Position numbers and translations under genes: made by a program. Positions 5,040 to 12,866 of a DNA stretch of 13,347 bases are shown piece after piece (position 1 is the stretch's first letter; the number at the start of each line of letters is the position of its first letter). The DNA is from Bacteriovoracaceae bacterium UBA6261 (lineage in GTDB: Bacteria > Bdellovibrionota > Bacteriovoracia > Bacteriovoracales > Bacteriovoracaceae). Under the pieces are notes generated by a model that made no database searches, had not been told where the DNA came from, and saw only the letters and a program-made list of their open reading frames with translations. The DNA lies in NCBI GenBank assembly GCA_002440825.1, contig DJVH01000039.1:1-13347 (forward strand), given 5' to 3'.

Positions 5040-6500
5040 ATGGAAATCAGACTTTTTAACAATCTCACTCGCCAAAAAGAACTCTTTAAACCAATCGATC
5101 CCAATCTCGTCCGTTTTTATTCATGCGGACCCACTACATACAATTTTCTTCACGTCGGGAATGCGCGCGCGCTTGTCGTTGCGGATTTATTTCATAGAAC
5201 GCTTAAGGCCCTCGGCTACAACGTGAAGTTTGTCAGAAACTATACGGATGTCGACGATAAGATTTTAGAAGCGGCCCGAGTCCGTGGAATTCATCCTAAA
5301 GAGCACGCTGATGAATTTATCAGAGAGTGTGCCAAAGATATGGATTATCTCGGTATGTTGCCGGCCACAGCGACGCCGACAGTTTCAGAGACAATGCCGG
5401 AAATTATTCAGATGATCCAGGATCTGATTACGAACGGCTATGCTTATACAGTGAAGAAAGAAAACGGGGCCGAAGAAGTTCTTTACAACGTTCCAAAATT
5501 TGCAGATTACGGAAAACTTTCGCGCGTTCAGCTCGATTCACTTCAACACGGCATTCGTGTTGAATCAGATAAAGAGAAAAAAAATCCATCTGACTTTGTT
5601 CTCTGGAAGCCGGCCAAGCCTGAAGAAGGCTGGAGCTGGGATTCTCCCTGGGGAAAAGGCAGACCGGGCTGGCACATCGAATGTTCAGCAATGGCCAAGA
5701 AACATCTGGGTAAAACCATCGATCTTCACCACGGCGGTGTGGATCTCATGTTCCCTCACCATGAAAATGAAATTGCTCAGTCGGAAGCGGCCAATGGTTG
5801 CCCGTTCTGTAACAATTGGGCCCATAATGAATTTTTGAATTTTGGTTCTGAGAAAATGTCGAAGTCGCTAGGTAACGTTGTGACCATCCGCGATTTCGTC
5901 AATAAATATTCAGGTCATGTTCTCCGCCAGATTCTTCTTTCTGTTCACTACAGATCGAAACTTGACTGGACGGAAGATTCCATTACCAAAGCGATAGGTG
6001 AAGTTGAGCGCATTCATGAATTCGCTCACGCACTTGAAATAGTTGATGCAAAAGTCGTCGACGATATGAAAGAAACGAATGAAGTCAAAAAAGCAATTGA
6101 ACTGATTAAGGCCGAACTCGCCAATGACTTCAATGTTCCCGGCGCACTCGGTGTCTTCTTCGGTGTGATTAAAGATTTTAACCGCCATTCAAAAGAAGGC
6201 GCTTCAGCGGCTTACCTGAAAGCAGTTATGGAAGTCGCCGAGCTGATGGAAAATGCGACCGGTCTCGTTCATCAAAATCCGAAAGAAGTCTTAGCGTCAC
6301 TGAATCTCGCACGAAAAAATCTTTCAGGAGCCGGAACAAATTCTTCTGAAGAAGAAATTGAAAAACTGATCGCCGAAAGAAAAGAGGCGAGAGCGACAAA
6401 GAACTGGGGACGTTCAGATGAAATCAGAAACCGTCTGAATGAACTTGGTGTTGTTGTTAAAGACAATCCGGATGGAACAGCGACCTGGACATACAAATAA
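5040..6500 (+). CDS. cysS: Cysteinyl-tRNA synthetase
   Basis: This class I aminoacyl-tRNA synthetase charges tRNA-Cys. The Rossmann core shows the HIGH-type motif as H38-V-G-N41 in TYNFLHVGNARA, and KMSKS is intact at 272-276. The zinc that selects cysteine should be held by C29 (YSCGPTTYN), C215 (WHIECSAM), H240 and E244 (FPHHENEIAQ). The family landmarks 'NYTDVDDKI' and 'LHHGGVDLMFPHHENEIAQSEA' are both present. The C-terminal anticodon-binding helices end in 'GRSDEIRNRLNELGVVVKDN', the usual CysRS finish. At 486 aa it is full length. The ATG at 5040 has GGAG at 5031-5034. Its stop overlaps the nitroreductase start by one base. Some shadow ORFs on both strands lie inside it. Confidence 0.98.
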   Translation: MEIRLFNNLTRQKELFKPIDPNLVRFYSCGPTTYNFLHVGNARALVVADLFHRTLKALGYNVKFVRNYTDVDDKILEAARVRGIHPKEHADEFIRECAKDMDYLGMLPATATPTVSETMPEIIQMIQDLITNGYAYTVKKENGAEEVLYNVPKFADYGKLSRVQLDSLQHGIRVESDKEKKNPSDFVLWKPAKPEEGWSWDSPWGKGRPGWHIECSAMAKKHLGKTIDLHHGGVDLMFPHHENEIAQSEAANGCPFCNNWAHNEFLNFGSEKMSKSLGNVVTIRDFVNKYSGHVLRQILLSVHYRSKLDWTEDSITKAIGEVERIHEFAHALEIVDAKVVDDMKETNEVKKAIELIKAELANDFNVPGALGVFFGVIKDFNRHSKEGASAAYLKAVMEVAELMENATGLVHQNPKEVLASLNLARKNLSGAGTNSSEEEIEKLIAERKEARATKNWGRSDEIRNRLNELGVVVKDNPDGTATWTYK

Positions 6501-7291
6501 TGACTGAAAAAAATGTTTTTACTGAGATGAACGGAAGTTTTGCTGGTAATGAAGCTTTTCAAAAAGAAGGCGCTGATTTTCACAATCCTGAAGCTTTCAG
6601 AGACCTCGTAAAGGCGAGACGGTCTGTCCGCAAATTTACCGACGAAAAAATTCCAGATGCGATCGTTCACGAATGTATTGATTTAGCTCTTCTTGCACCC
6701 AATTCTTCCAACCTTCAGACGTGGGAGTTTTACCGCATCGTCACGCCTGAATTAAAAGATCAGATTATTCGCGCTTCATTTTCTCAACCGGCGGCGGCCA
6801 CCGCTTCTGAACTCATTGTCTGTGTGGCCAATCCAGCAAGCTGGAGATTCCACTCCCGTCAAATGCTGGCCCATTTTGATTCGTTACCGGTTGAAACACC
6901 GAAGTCTGCGCGTCTTTATTATTCAAAGCTCGCTCCGTTTGTTTACACAGTCGGTTTTTTCAACGTGCTCACTCCATTCAAATGGCTTTTTAACACTGTT
7001 GCCGGCCTTTTCAGAGTTGTTCCGCGTGAACCCATCAGTCAGCATGGGCTCGATCTTTGGTCGGTAAAATCATGCGCTCTGGCCTGCGAGAATCTTATGC
7101 TCGCATTCCGCGCTCATGGCTACGATACTTGTCCCATGGAAGGCTACGATTCCCATCGGGTAAAAAAAGCAATGAATCTTTCTTGTTCAAAAAAAATTGT
7201 GATGATTGTTGGAGCAGGAAAACGTGCCGACGGTGGGCTCTATGGTCCGCGCATTCGTTTTCCGCGCGAACAATTTGTCAAAACACTCTAG
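6500..7291 (+). CDS. Nitroreductase-family flavoprotein
   Basis: The 263-aa product belongs to the FMN-dependent nitroreductase family, which uses NAD(P)H to reduce quinones, nitro compounds or other flavin substrates. The FMN-binding signature is 'KARRSVRKF' (residues 38-46, with R40-R41-S42-V43-R44), followed by 'APNSSNLQTWEFY' (66-78), the second conserved block. The C-terminal 'MEGYD' (213-217) and 'VMIVGAGKRADGGLYGPRIRF' match the family tail. A 30-residue N-terminal extension and an aromatic-rich insert at about 145-175 ('FVYTVGFFNVLTPFKWLFNT') are unusual. The insert is hydrophobic enough to dock the protein at the membrane, although it is not a clear span. TAATG joins it to cysS, so it depends on that operon for expression. 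Its substrate cannot be told from sequence. Confidence 0.88.
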   Translation: MTEKNVFTEMNGSFAGNEAFQKEGADFHNPEAFRDLVKARRSVRKFTDEKIPDAIVHECIDLALLAPNSSNLQTWEFYRIVTPELKDQIIRASFSQPAAATASELIVCVANPASWRFHSRQMLAHFDSLPVETPKSARLYYSKLAPFVYTVGFFNVLTPFKWLFNTVAGLFRVVPREPISQHGLDLWSVKSCALACENLMLAFRAHGYDTCPMEGYDSHRVKKAMNLSCSKKIVMIVGAGKRADGGLYGPRIRFPREQFVKTL

Positions 7292-7292
7292 A

Positions 7293-8624
7293 TTAAAGCA
7301 TCGGCCGTTTTTCACATTCAAGCAGATTTAAGAAACGTTTCTTTTCTTCCGCATTGGCCCGGCCCAAAAAGGCCTGAACAGTTTTCCCTTCCTGAAGCTG
7401 GCGGAAATGAAACATGTATTCGCTCATTCGTGAGTTTTGAGAGCGCATAAGCGCTTTCCAGTCTTCTTCTATGTTGGCGTATTTCTCACGAGGATAATTC
7501 TGATTCTTTTTGATAAATTCAGCGCGCTCGCGGGCGACTGTTGTAATCAGTGAAGAAAACATTCTTTGATTGCGAAGAAGAAAATCGCGCGAGAGTTTCG
7601 TGCGTCCGCCTATCGGAGCAGGTAGCGAATCAGTCTGCTGATTGAGGAGATTGCGGTATAAAGGACCGAACTTGGCCATGAAATCAGTTAGAGGATTTTT
7701 TGCTTTCGTAGTGCACGCACCGAACAGTCCAGCTTGAACCTGATGCGTCTGGGTCTCTACATTTCCATTAATAAACGTTTCCAGAGTTAAACCTGGTTTC
7801 CAGTTAATGCTCATCAGAGTATCGGAGATATCCACTACATCCAATGGACTTTTAATTTTGGACTTCAGAAGGTTGTAATGAGCAAAGGCCACGGAAGTTG
7901 TGAGTCCAGGTTGTCTGGTTAAATTTCCGACATCACCTTTTTTTGCCTGATAGTGAAAATCGCCGATGCCGGGAAAGCGTGACGTTGCACGTTTGACATC
8001 ATTGGCATAACTGAAACCGACAGCACCGTACGGACCGGTCGTTTTTCCATCAGTTTTAGAAAGTGAGTGCAGGTTCCAGGACATCACATGAGGAGCCGTG
8101 GAAGAACCGCCGCACATTGAAAAGTATTGATCCATATTGTTGGCAAAAACGGCATCGGCAAAGCTTCCGCCCCAGCACGAATTTGTTTCATAAGTCACAT
8201 GAGATCCTTTCGGAATGAAATTTTTTAATTCCTTCATGAAACGACCATTCGTCGTGGAATGGCCTTTTCCGGTGAGAATGATGGATTCATTAATTTTAGC
8301 TCCTGGAGGAGCTCCGTGATCGGTGAAGGCAATATGATAATTCGTTCCGGCCTTATTGAAAGGAGGATTTTTTAAACGACTCAGAGTTTTATAGAATTCT
8401 TCTTCGCTGTCATTGGCGGTGGAAAGAATCATGCACCCAGTGCGCATCGCCTGATTCTTCACGGCGTTTTCCACATCGATCGAAATATCAGTCGGAATCC
8501 CGGGAAGCAAGGTCATATACTCTTTGGCGCCGCCAAGAATAACAACAACGCAATTGCCGCCAAAGGCAGCGGAGCTCAGTAAAAAAAATCCGGCAATGGC
8601 CGAAAAGATTTTGAGCTGCTTCAT
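7293..8624 (-). CDS. Secreted protein with a clan CD (legumain/caspase-like) His/Cys pair
   Basis: From the ATG at 8624 the product is 443 aa. This start is preferred because it forms an ATGA overlap with the upstream gene and lies nine bases from GAGAG; an ATG six bases earlier (8630) is also possible. A signal peptide (MKQLKIFSAIAGFFLLSSAA) precedes a soluble domain. 'IAFTDHGAPPG' has D102-H103-G104, like the S-D-H-G of legumains, and 'VTYETNSCWGGSFADAV' has C150 at the end of a hydrophobic strand, as in E-A-C-E-S-G. They are 47 residues apart, the right order and spacing for clan CD cysteine peptidases (C13, C14, C25). 'CGGSSTAPHVMSW' follows where legumains have their next strand. The helical C-terminal part (about 310-443) is unassigned. 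Activity is not proven. It converges on the nitroreductase gene with one base between the stops. Confidence 0.62.
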   Translation of the reverse strand: MKQLKIFSAIAGFFLLSSAAFGGNCVVVILGGAKEYMTLLPGIPTDISIDVENAVKNQAMRTGCMILSTANDSEEEFYKTLSRLKNPPFNKAGTNYHIAFTDHGAPPGAKINESIILTGKGHSTTNGRFMKELKNFIPKGSHVTYETNSCWGGSFADAVFANNMDQYFSMCGGSSTAPHVMSWNLHSLSKTDGKTTGPYGAVGFSYANDVKRATSRFPGIGDFHYQAKKGDVGNLTRQPGLTTSVAFAHYNLLKSKIKSPLDVVDISDTLMSINWKPGLTLETFINGNVETQTHQVQAGLFGACTTKAKNPLTDFMAKFGPLYRNLLNQQTDSLPAPIGGRTKLSRDFLLRNQRMFSSLITTVARERAEFIKKNQNYPREKYANIEEDWKALMRSQNSRMSEYMFHFRQLQEGKTVQAFLGRANAEEKKRFLNLLECEKRPML

Positions 8625-8995
8625 TTGCATGCACTCTCGCTTGCGGTTTCATAAGCTCCTTCAGAAGAAGGAATCCAACTCTCAGGGTCTTCCCAAGGAT
8701 TGAGTAGAGAAATTTTTTTGACCAATTCGCCTTTGCAGTCGAGGTGGCAATCTTTATTGGTGATCTTGAAACAGATTTTGTATTTTACCTGATGAGCGAG
8801 CTGTAGGTTGTTTCCCGAAAATCTTATATTTTCTTCGTTACCCGTTCCTTCGTTGATACGAAAAATAAAGGTCTCACCATTTTTATACCAACGACCGTCA
8901 CCGCTATATATTTTTCCAGCTCGAAAGGTGGAAAGTGAAGCGGCGTAAGATGAAGTGATTAAGGTGAGAAGAGTTAATGCGAGAGCTGTCTTCAT
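8621..8995 (-). CDS. Small secreted protein of unknown function, coupled to the clan CD-like gene
   Basis: The 124-aa product has a signal peptide (MKTALALTLLTLITSSYA, cleavage after A18 or A19) and a mature part of about 105 residues with four cysteines (75, 83, 87, 123). Its middle 'KYKICFKITNKDCHLDC' has the look of a disulfide-bonded beta domain. No family is recognised. Its TGA stop overlaps the ATG of the clan CD-like gene (ATGA), so the two are made together. A secreted inhibitor, chaperone or accessory subunit for the downstream protein is possible, but this is only inferred from the gene order. No ribosome binding site is seen before its ATG. A TATAAT ends six bases upstream, so its mRNA may be leaderless. 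Confidence 0.78.
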   Translation of the reverse strand: MKTALALTLLTLITSSYAASLSTFRAGKIYSGDGRWYKNGETFIFRINEGTGNEENIRFSGNNLQLAHQVKYKICFKITNKDCHLDCKGELVKKISLLNPWEDPESWIPSSEGAYETASESACK

Positions 8996-9001
8996 AGAGA
9001 A

Positions 9002-9007
9002 ATTATA
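9002..9007 (-). promoter_or_regulatory. Possible -10 element giving a leaderless transcript
   Basis: A perfect minus-strand TATAAT ends six bases before the ATG of the small secreted protein (8995). A start at the usual seven bases after the hexamer would fall on the A of that ATG. No good -35 sequence is found at 16-18 bases, so this is tentative. Confidence 0.35.
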
Positions 9008-9104
9008 AGGCCAATTTCCCTATGAGAGAAAACTTTATTTGGGACTCGAACAATTTTAAAACAATTTTACTCTAACTAGCGGAAATTCTGCGCCGAACGT
9101 GGCC

Positions 9105-10328
9105 TTATAAAAGCACTTCCTGGGCAATTTCTCTCTCGTTGTAATGTGAGGCCATGGTGTGTCCGTAGGCACCGGCATTATCGATGACCAGCAGATCACC
9201 GGATTTGAGAGAAGGAAGTTTTCTTTTCGTTCCGAAACAATCTGCTGTTTCGCAAATCGGACCCACGATATCTGTCGTGATGGTTTTGGTCGATTTCGTT
9301 TCTGGCAGAATCTCATGATGAGCTTCATACAAGGCCGGTCTGATCAAATCGTTCATTCCCGCATCGATAATGGTGAAGTGGCAATTGTCACTCATCTTCG
9401 TTCGAACGACACGAGAAACGAGAATTCCCATTTTACCGACGAGAATGCGACCTGGTTCAAAAACAACTCTTGGAGTGTGTTCTGATTTTGAATAATAAAA
9501 TTTTTGAAGAGCTTTGGAGATCGTTTCCATATAGGAGTCTATGCTCGCAAGCTTAGCTCTTTCTTCTTCTGTGTAATCAATGCCCAATCCGCCGCCGACA
9601 TCCAGAAATTCAAGTTCACGGCCGATCATGAGGGCAAGATTGGAAAGTTCTTTAATTGCCGCAACAGTGGCACGCATATCTGTCAGCTGGCTTCCGATAT
9701 GAACAGAGAGACCAACCAGAGCAGAATTTGTCCAAAGTTCCTTAACGGCCAGGGCCTCAAGGATATCTGCTTTTAAAAGACCAAATTTGTGAGTCTTGTT
9801 TCCCGTGGAAATATGTTTATGGGTTTTCGCATTGACCTGCGGGTTTAAACGGAAGGCCACGCGGGCCTGGCGCTTTTCTTTTTTGGCTATTTGATTAATC
9901 AAGTCGAGTTCTTCGATAGACTCGACATTAAAAGAGTAAATTCCTTTCTTTCCACATTTAAGTGCGAATCGTATTTCGTCTTCAGTTTTGGCCACACCTG
10001 AAAAGACAATCTTGTCCGGTGAAATGCCGGCCTTTAAAGCTTTCTTCAATTCTCCCACAGAGACGACGTCAGCTCCGCTTCCAAGCGTTTTGAGGCGCTT
10101 TAACACTTCCAGATTACCATTGGCCTTCACGGCATAGCACACCAGCGGCTGGCTGATTCGATGTGCGTGAGCTGAACCAACAAAAGATTTATAGTAGTGA
10201 TCGAGTGTCTTTTTGCTGTAGAGGTAAAATGGAGTCGGTCGCTTCTGAGCAATTTTCTCAAGAGGCATACCGTCAAACGTGAGTTTATTTTTTTTGTATT
10301 GAAGAGGCGATGGGAGTATATTTTTCAT
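9105..10328 (-). CDS. lysA: Diaminopimelate decarboxylase
   Basis: LysA is the last step of lysine synthesis: it removes CO2 from meso-diaminopimelate using pyridoxal phosphate (fold-type III barrel, dimer). The 407-aa product carries the PLP-lysine K68 in VCYAVKANGN and the glycine-rich phosphate loop 'FLDVGGGLGIDY' (G245-G247). It also has E291-P-G-R294 for the substrate, and 'GPICETADC' with C359-E360 from the partner subunit, the LysA signature. 'AGAYGHTMASHYN' is the usual near-terminal block. The protein stops straight after 'AQEVLL', where relatives usually have another 15-20 residues with an R-R-R-E segment. The ATG at 10328 has no clear ribosome binding site. The gene is divergent from uvrB with 26 bases between. 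A frame shadow at 9056-9328 is not real. Confidence 0.95.
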   Translation of the reverse strand: MKNILPSPLQYKKNKLTFDGMPLEKIAQKRPTPFYLYSKKTLDHYYKSFVGSAHAHRISQPLVCYAVKANGNLEVLKRLKTLGSGADVVSVGELKKALKAGISPDKIVFSGVAKTEDEIRFALKCGKKGIYSFNVESIEELDLINQIAKKEKRQARVAFRLNPQVNAKTHKHISTGNKTHKFGLLKADILEALAVKELWTNSALVGLSVHIGSQLTDMRATVAAIKELSNLALMIGRELEFLDVGGGLGIDYTEEERAKLASIDSYMETISKALQKFYYSKSEHTPRVVFEPGRILVGKMGILVSRVVRTKMSDNCHFTIIDAGMNDLIRPALYEAHHEILPETKSTKTITTDIVGPICETADCFGTKRKLPSLKSGDLLVIDNAGAYGHTMASHYNEREIAQEVLL

Positions 10329-10354
10329 AGAATAAATGTAAGCTTTTATAGTCT

Positions 10355-12373
10355 ATGAATAAAGCAAAATCTAAAAAAAATTCCTCAGTTTTTAATATCG
10401 TATGTCCTTATCCTCCCGGTGGTGATCAGCCCAAGGCGATTGCTGAATTGATCGAAGGTTTTCAGGAAGGTAAAACGAAGCAGACCCTTTTGGGAGTCAC
10501 TGGTTCCGGTAAAACTTTTACCATGGCCAATGTCATCCAGGGACTTGGGAAAAAAACTTTAGTTCTCGCCCATAACAAAACGCTCGCGGCCCAGCTCTAT
10601 GCTGAATTCAAAGAATTTTTTCCTCATAATGCCGTTGAATATTTTGTTTCGTATTACGATTACTACCAGCCGGAAGCCTACGTGGCCGGCACTGATACCT
10701 ATATTGAAAAAGACTCTGCAGTCAACGATGAGATTGAAAAACTCCGTCACAGTGCTACCCGAAGTTTAATTGAACGCGATGATGTGATTGTTGTGGCCTC
10801 CGTTTCCTGTATCTACGGTATCGGTTCTAAAGAAGAATACTCTTCCATGAAGGCCCAGGTCGCGGTCGGCGAAACTCTGGATAGAGACGAATTTCTAAAA
10901 ACTCTTGTGGCCATTCAATATCAGCGAAACGATATTGATTTCACCCGCGGCTGCTTCCGCGTACGCGGCGATATCGTCGAAGTTTTTCCGGCGCACGAAG
11001 AAAGCAACGTCGTTCGCATCGAATTTTTCGGCGATGAAGTTGATTCCATTTCGATCGTTGATCCACTACGTGGAAAAATCCTTGAGACATTGAAAAAAGA
11101 AACTATTTATCCAAAATCTCACTATGTCGTTTCAGAACAGAGAATGAAGGATGCGATTGCCGCGATAAAAATTGAATTGCGCGAGCGCATTGCTGAATTT
11201 GTCGCTCAAGATAAACTTCTTGAACGTCAGAGAATTGAACAGAGAACACTTTACGACATCGAGATGATGGAAGAGCTGGGATTTTGTTCAGGGATTGAAA
11301 ATTATTCGCGCCATTTAACCGGAGCTAAACCGGGAGAACCGCCTCCGACTTTAATTGATTATTTCGACAAAGATTTTTTGATGATTATCGATGAGTCGCA
11401 TATTTCAGTTTCACAGGTCGGCGGTATGTACCGCGGAGACCGCGCCAGAAAAGAAAACCTGGTCAATTATGGATTCAGGCTTCCTTCAGCTCTCGACAAC
11501 CGTCCTCTCAAATTTGAAGAATTTGAATCGAAGCAGGATATTGTGCTTTATGTGTCTGCCACTCCAGGTGTCTATGAACTGGAAAAAACCAACGGGGAAT
11601 ATGTTGAACAAATCATTCGTCCAACAGGACTTCTTGATCCTCTGATTGAAGTCCGCGACGCCGGTACTCAGGTTGATGATTTATTAAAAGAGGCGCGCGA
11701 TGTGATTAAAAAAGGCAATCGTGTCCTTGTAACGACATTGACGAAGAAGCTTGCTGAAGATCTGACAAAATATTTTACTTCTGCAGGCATTAAAGTGCGC
11801 TACCTTCACTCTGATATAGATACGCTGGAGAGAATGGAAATTATCCGCGATCTCCGTCTGGGAGAGTTTGATGTTCTTGTAGGGATCAACCTTTTAAGAG
11901 AAGGTCTCGACATTCCTGAAGTTTCTCTGGTGGGAATTCTGGATGCTGACAAAGAAGGCTTTTTGCGTTCTGAACGATCATTAATTCAAACCATCGGAAG
12001 GGCCGCAAGAAACTCTGAAGGACGGGTCATTCTTTATGCCTATAAAGAAACGGCGAGTATGAAAAAAGCTATCAGTGAAACTCAGCGAAGAAGAAAATTG
12101 CAGGAAGAGTTTAACACTGCCAATGGCATTACTCCGGCGACGATTAAAAAGAGTGTCAGTGGTGGAGTTATTGAGACACTTCGAGGAACCAAGAAAGGAA
12201 AAGGCGAAAAGAAAAAAGTTGAATCTGAACATCTGTCCGCAGAGGCGCTTGATAAGCGAATTGAAGAATTGAAAAAACTCATGAAAGAAGCTTCGCGTGA
12301 TCTTCGTTTTGAAGATGCAGCAAAAATTCGCGACGAAATAAAAACAATTACCGAGCTGCGTATCTTAATCTAA
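10355..12373 (+). CDS. uvrB: Excinuclease ABC subunit B
   Basis: UvrB is the damage-verifying helicase-like subunit of nucleotide excision repair, loaded by UvrA and then joined by UvrC. The 672-aa length is typical. Walker A is G47-V-T-G-S-G-K53-T54, and the beta-hairpin that grips the damaged strand is in 'SYYDYYQPEAYVAGTDTY' (99-116). The DEAD-type motif is D346-E-S-H349. 'YVSATPG' (motif III), 'ITIL-like' helicase segments and 'ERSLIQTIGRAARN' (motif VI, R549) follow in order. The C-terminal UVR domain (about 634-668, 'EELKKLMKEASRDLRFEDA') is intact. The ATG at 10355 has no clear ribosome binding site, but no other start codon precedes the conserved 'YPPGGDQPKAI', so it is the best choice. 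No terminator follows; the next gene has its own promoter. Confidence 0.98.
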   Translation: MNKAKSKKNSSVFNIVCPYPPGGDQPKAIAELIEGFQEGKTKQTLLGVTGSGKTFTMANVIQGLGKKTLVLAHNKTLAAQLYAEFKEFFPHNAVEYFVSYYDYYQPEAYVAGTDTYIEKDSAVNDEIEKLRHSATRSLIERDDVIVVASVSCIYGIGSKEEYSSMKAQVAVGETLDRDEFLKTLVAIQYQRNDIDFTRGCFRVRGDIVEVFPAHEESNVVRIEFFGDEVDSISIVDPLRGKILETLKKETIYPKSHYVVSEQRMKDAIAAIKIELRERIAEFVAQDKLLERQRIEQRTLYDIEMMEELGFCSGIENYSRHLTGAKPGEPPPTLIDYFDKDFLMIIDESHISVSQVGGMYRGDRARKENLVNYGFRLPSALDNRPLKFEEFESKQDIVLYVSATPGVYELEKTNGEYVEQIIRPTGLLDPLIEVRDAGTQVDDLLKEARDVIKKGNRVLVTTLTKKLAEDLTKYFTSAGIKVRYLHSDIDTLERMEIIRDLRLGEFDVLVGINLLREGLDIPEVSLVGILDADKEGFLRSERSLIQTIGRAARNSEGRVILYAYKETASMKKAISETQRRRKLQEEFNTANGITPATIKKSVSGGVIETLRGTKKGKGEKKKVESEHLSAEALDKRIEELKKLMKEASRDLRFEDAAKIRDEIKTITELRILI

Positions 12374-12389
12374 TTTTTTGGGTCTGATA

Positions 12390-12418
12390 TTGACGGCACA
12401 GCACTTGCTCTCTCTAGT
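12390..12418 (+). promoter_or_regulatory. Promoter of the small Lys-rich protein
   Basis: TTGACG (12390-12395) and TCTAGT (12413-12418) are 17 bases apart and match the sigma70 consensus at five and four of six positions. RNA would start near 12425, leaving about 26 bases before the GTG at 12451. Confidence 0.6.
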
Positions 12419-12450
12419 TGGAGGACAACTCTAACGAAAGGAGAGCTGGC

Positions 12451-12675
12451 GTGAAATTCAAATTTAATCGCAAAAAAAAGAAGAAAGAGGAAACCAAAAC
12501 GGAGACAGTAAAGAAACCTGTCACCGATGAATCTTTGCAAATTCCAAGTGATGAAGATGGGAAGATTGTTTTCGTCTATAAGGAAAATACTCCGATGTGG
12601 TTAATCGACGAACTGAATAAACGTTTTCGTTGCAATAAGAACCGCGGCTCGAAATGTGGACTTCTGCCCGTTTAA
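12451..12675 (+). CDS. Small Lys-rich protein of unknown function, GTG start
   Basis: The 74-aa product starts with a very basic stretch (MKFKFNRKKKKK, lysines 8-12) and an acidic/polar linker, then a small folded-looking part at about 36-74 with 'IVFVYKENTPMWLIDELNKR' and two cysteines (C61 and C69, in FRCNKNRGSKCG). The GTG at 12451 is chosen because AAAGGAGAG (12437-12445) sits at the right distance. An in-frame TTG at 12418 lies in the promoter itself and has no such site. The gene is a complete single unit between its own promoter and a perfect terminator, which supports it being real. It has no signal peptide or span, and I do not recognise its family. The basic end could bind nucleic acid, but this is speculative. 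Confidence 0.78.
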   Translation: MKFKFNRKKKKKEETKTETVKKPVTDESLQIPSDEDGKIVFVYKENTPMWLIDELNKRFRCNKNRGSKCGLLPV

Positions 12676-12706
12676 AACATAAGAAAAAATTATTCTTGTC
12701 ATTCAT

Positions 12707-12736
12707 AAAAAAGGAGATCGATGGATCTCCTTTTTT
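12707..12736. terminator. Perfect bidirectional terminator after the Lys-rich gene
   Basis: AAAAAAGGAGATC (12707-12719) and GATCTCCTTTTTT (12724-12736) pair without a mismatch around a GATG loop. A T-run ends it on both strands. Confidence 0.95.
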
Positions 12737-12866
12737 ATTCGTATAGCTAAATCATACTAAAACATTATTAACAATTTTTTTTATTTGTATTTTTATAACA
12801 GTACCGACTCAGGCACTTTGGTCAGAGCGTTTTTTGTAAATTTTTCTTAAACAAAGGAGAGAGGGT
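12737..12866 (+). promoter_or_regulatory. A+T-rich leader of the Gly-Ser-Asn repeat gene
   Basis: This 130-base gap must hold the promoter of the 12867 gene. The best candidates are TTAACA (12768-12773, five of six) with a weak TTTTAT 17 bases on (12791-12796), or the better TATAAC at 12794-12799 but 20 bases away. The gene's ribosome binding site AAAGGAGAGAGG (12853-12864) is very strong, ending two bases before its ATG. No ORF is seen here. Confidence 0.4.

Noticed and set aside
12418..12450. TTG start at 12418 for the Lys-rich protein
   Set aside because: It falls in the -10 of the promoter and has no ribosome binding site, unlike GTG at 12451.
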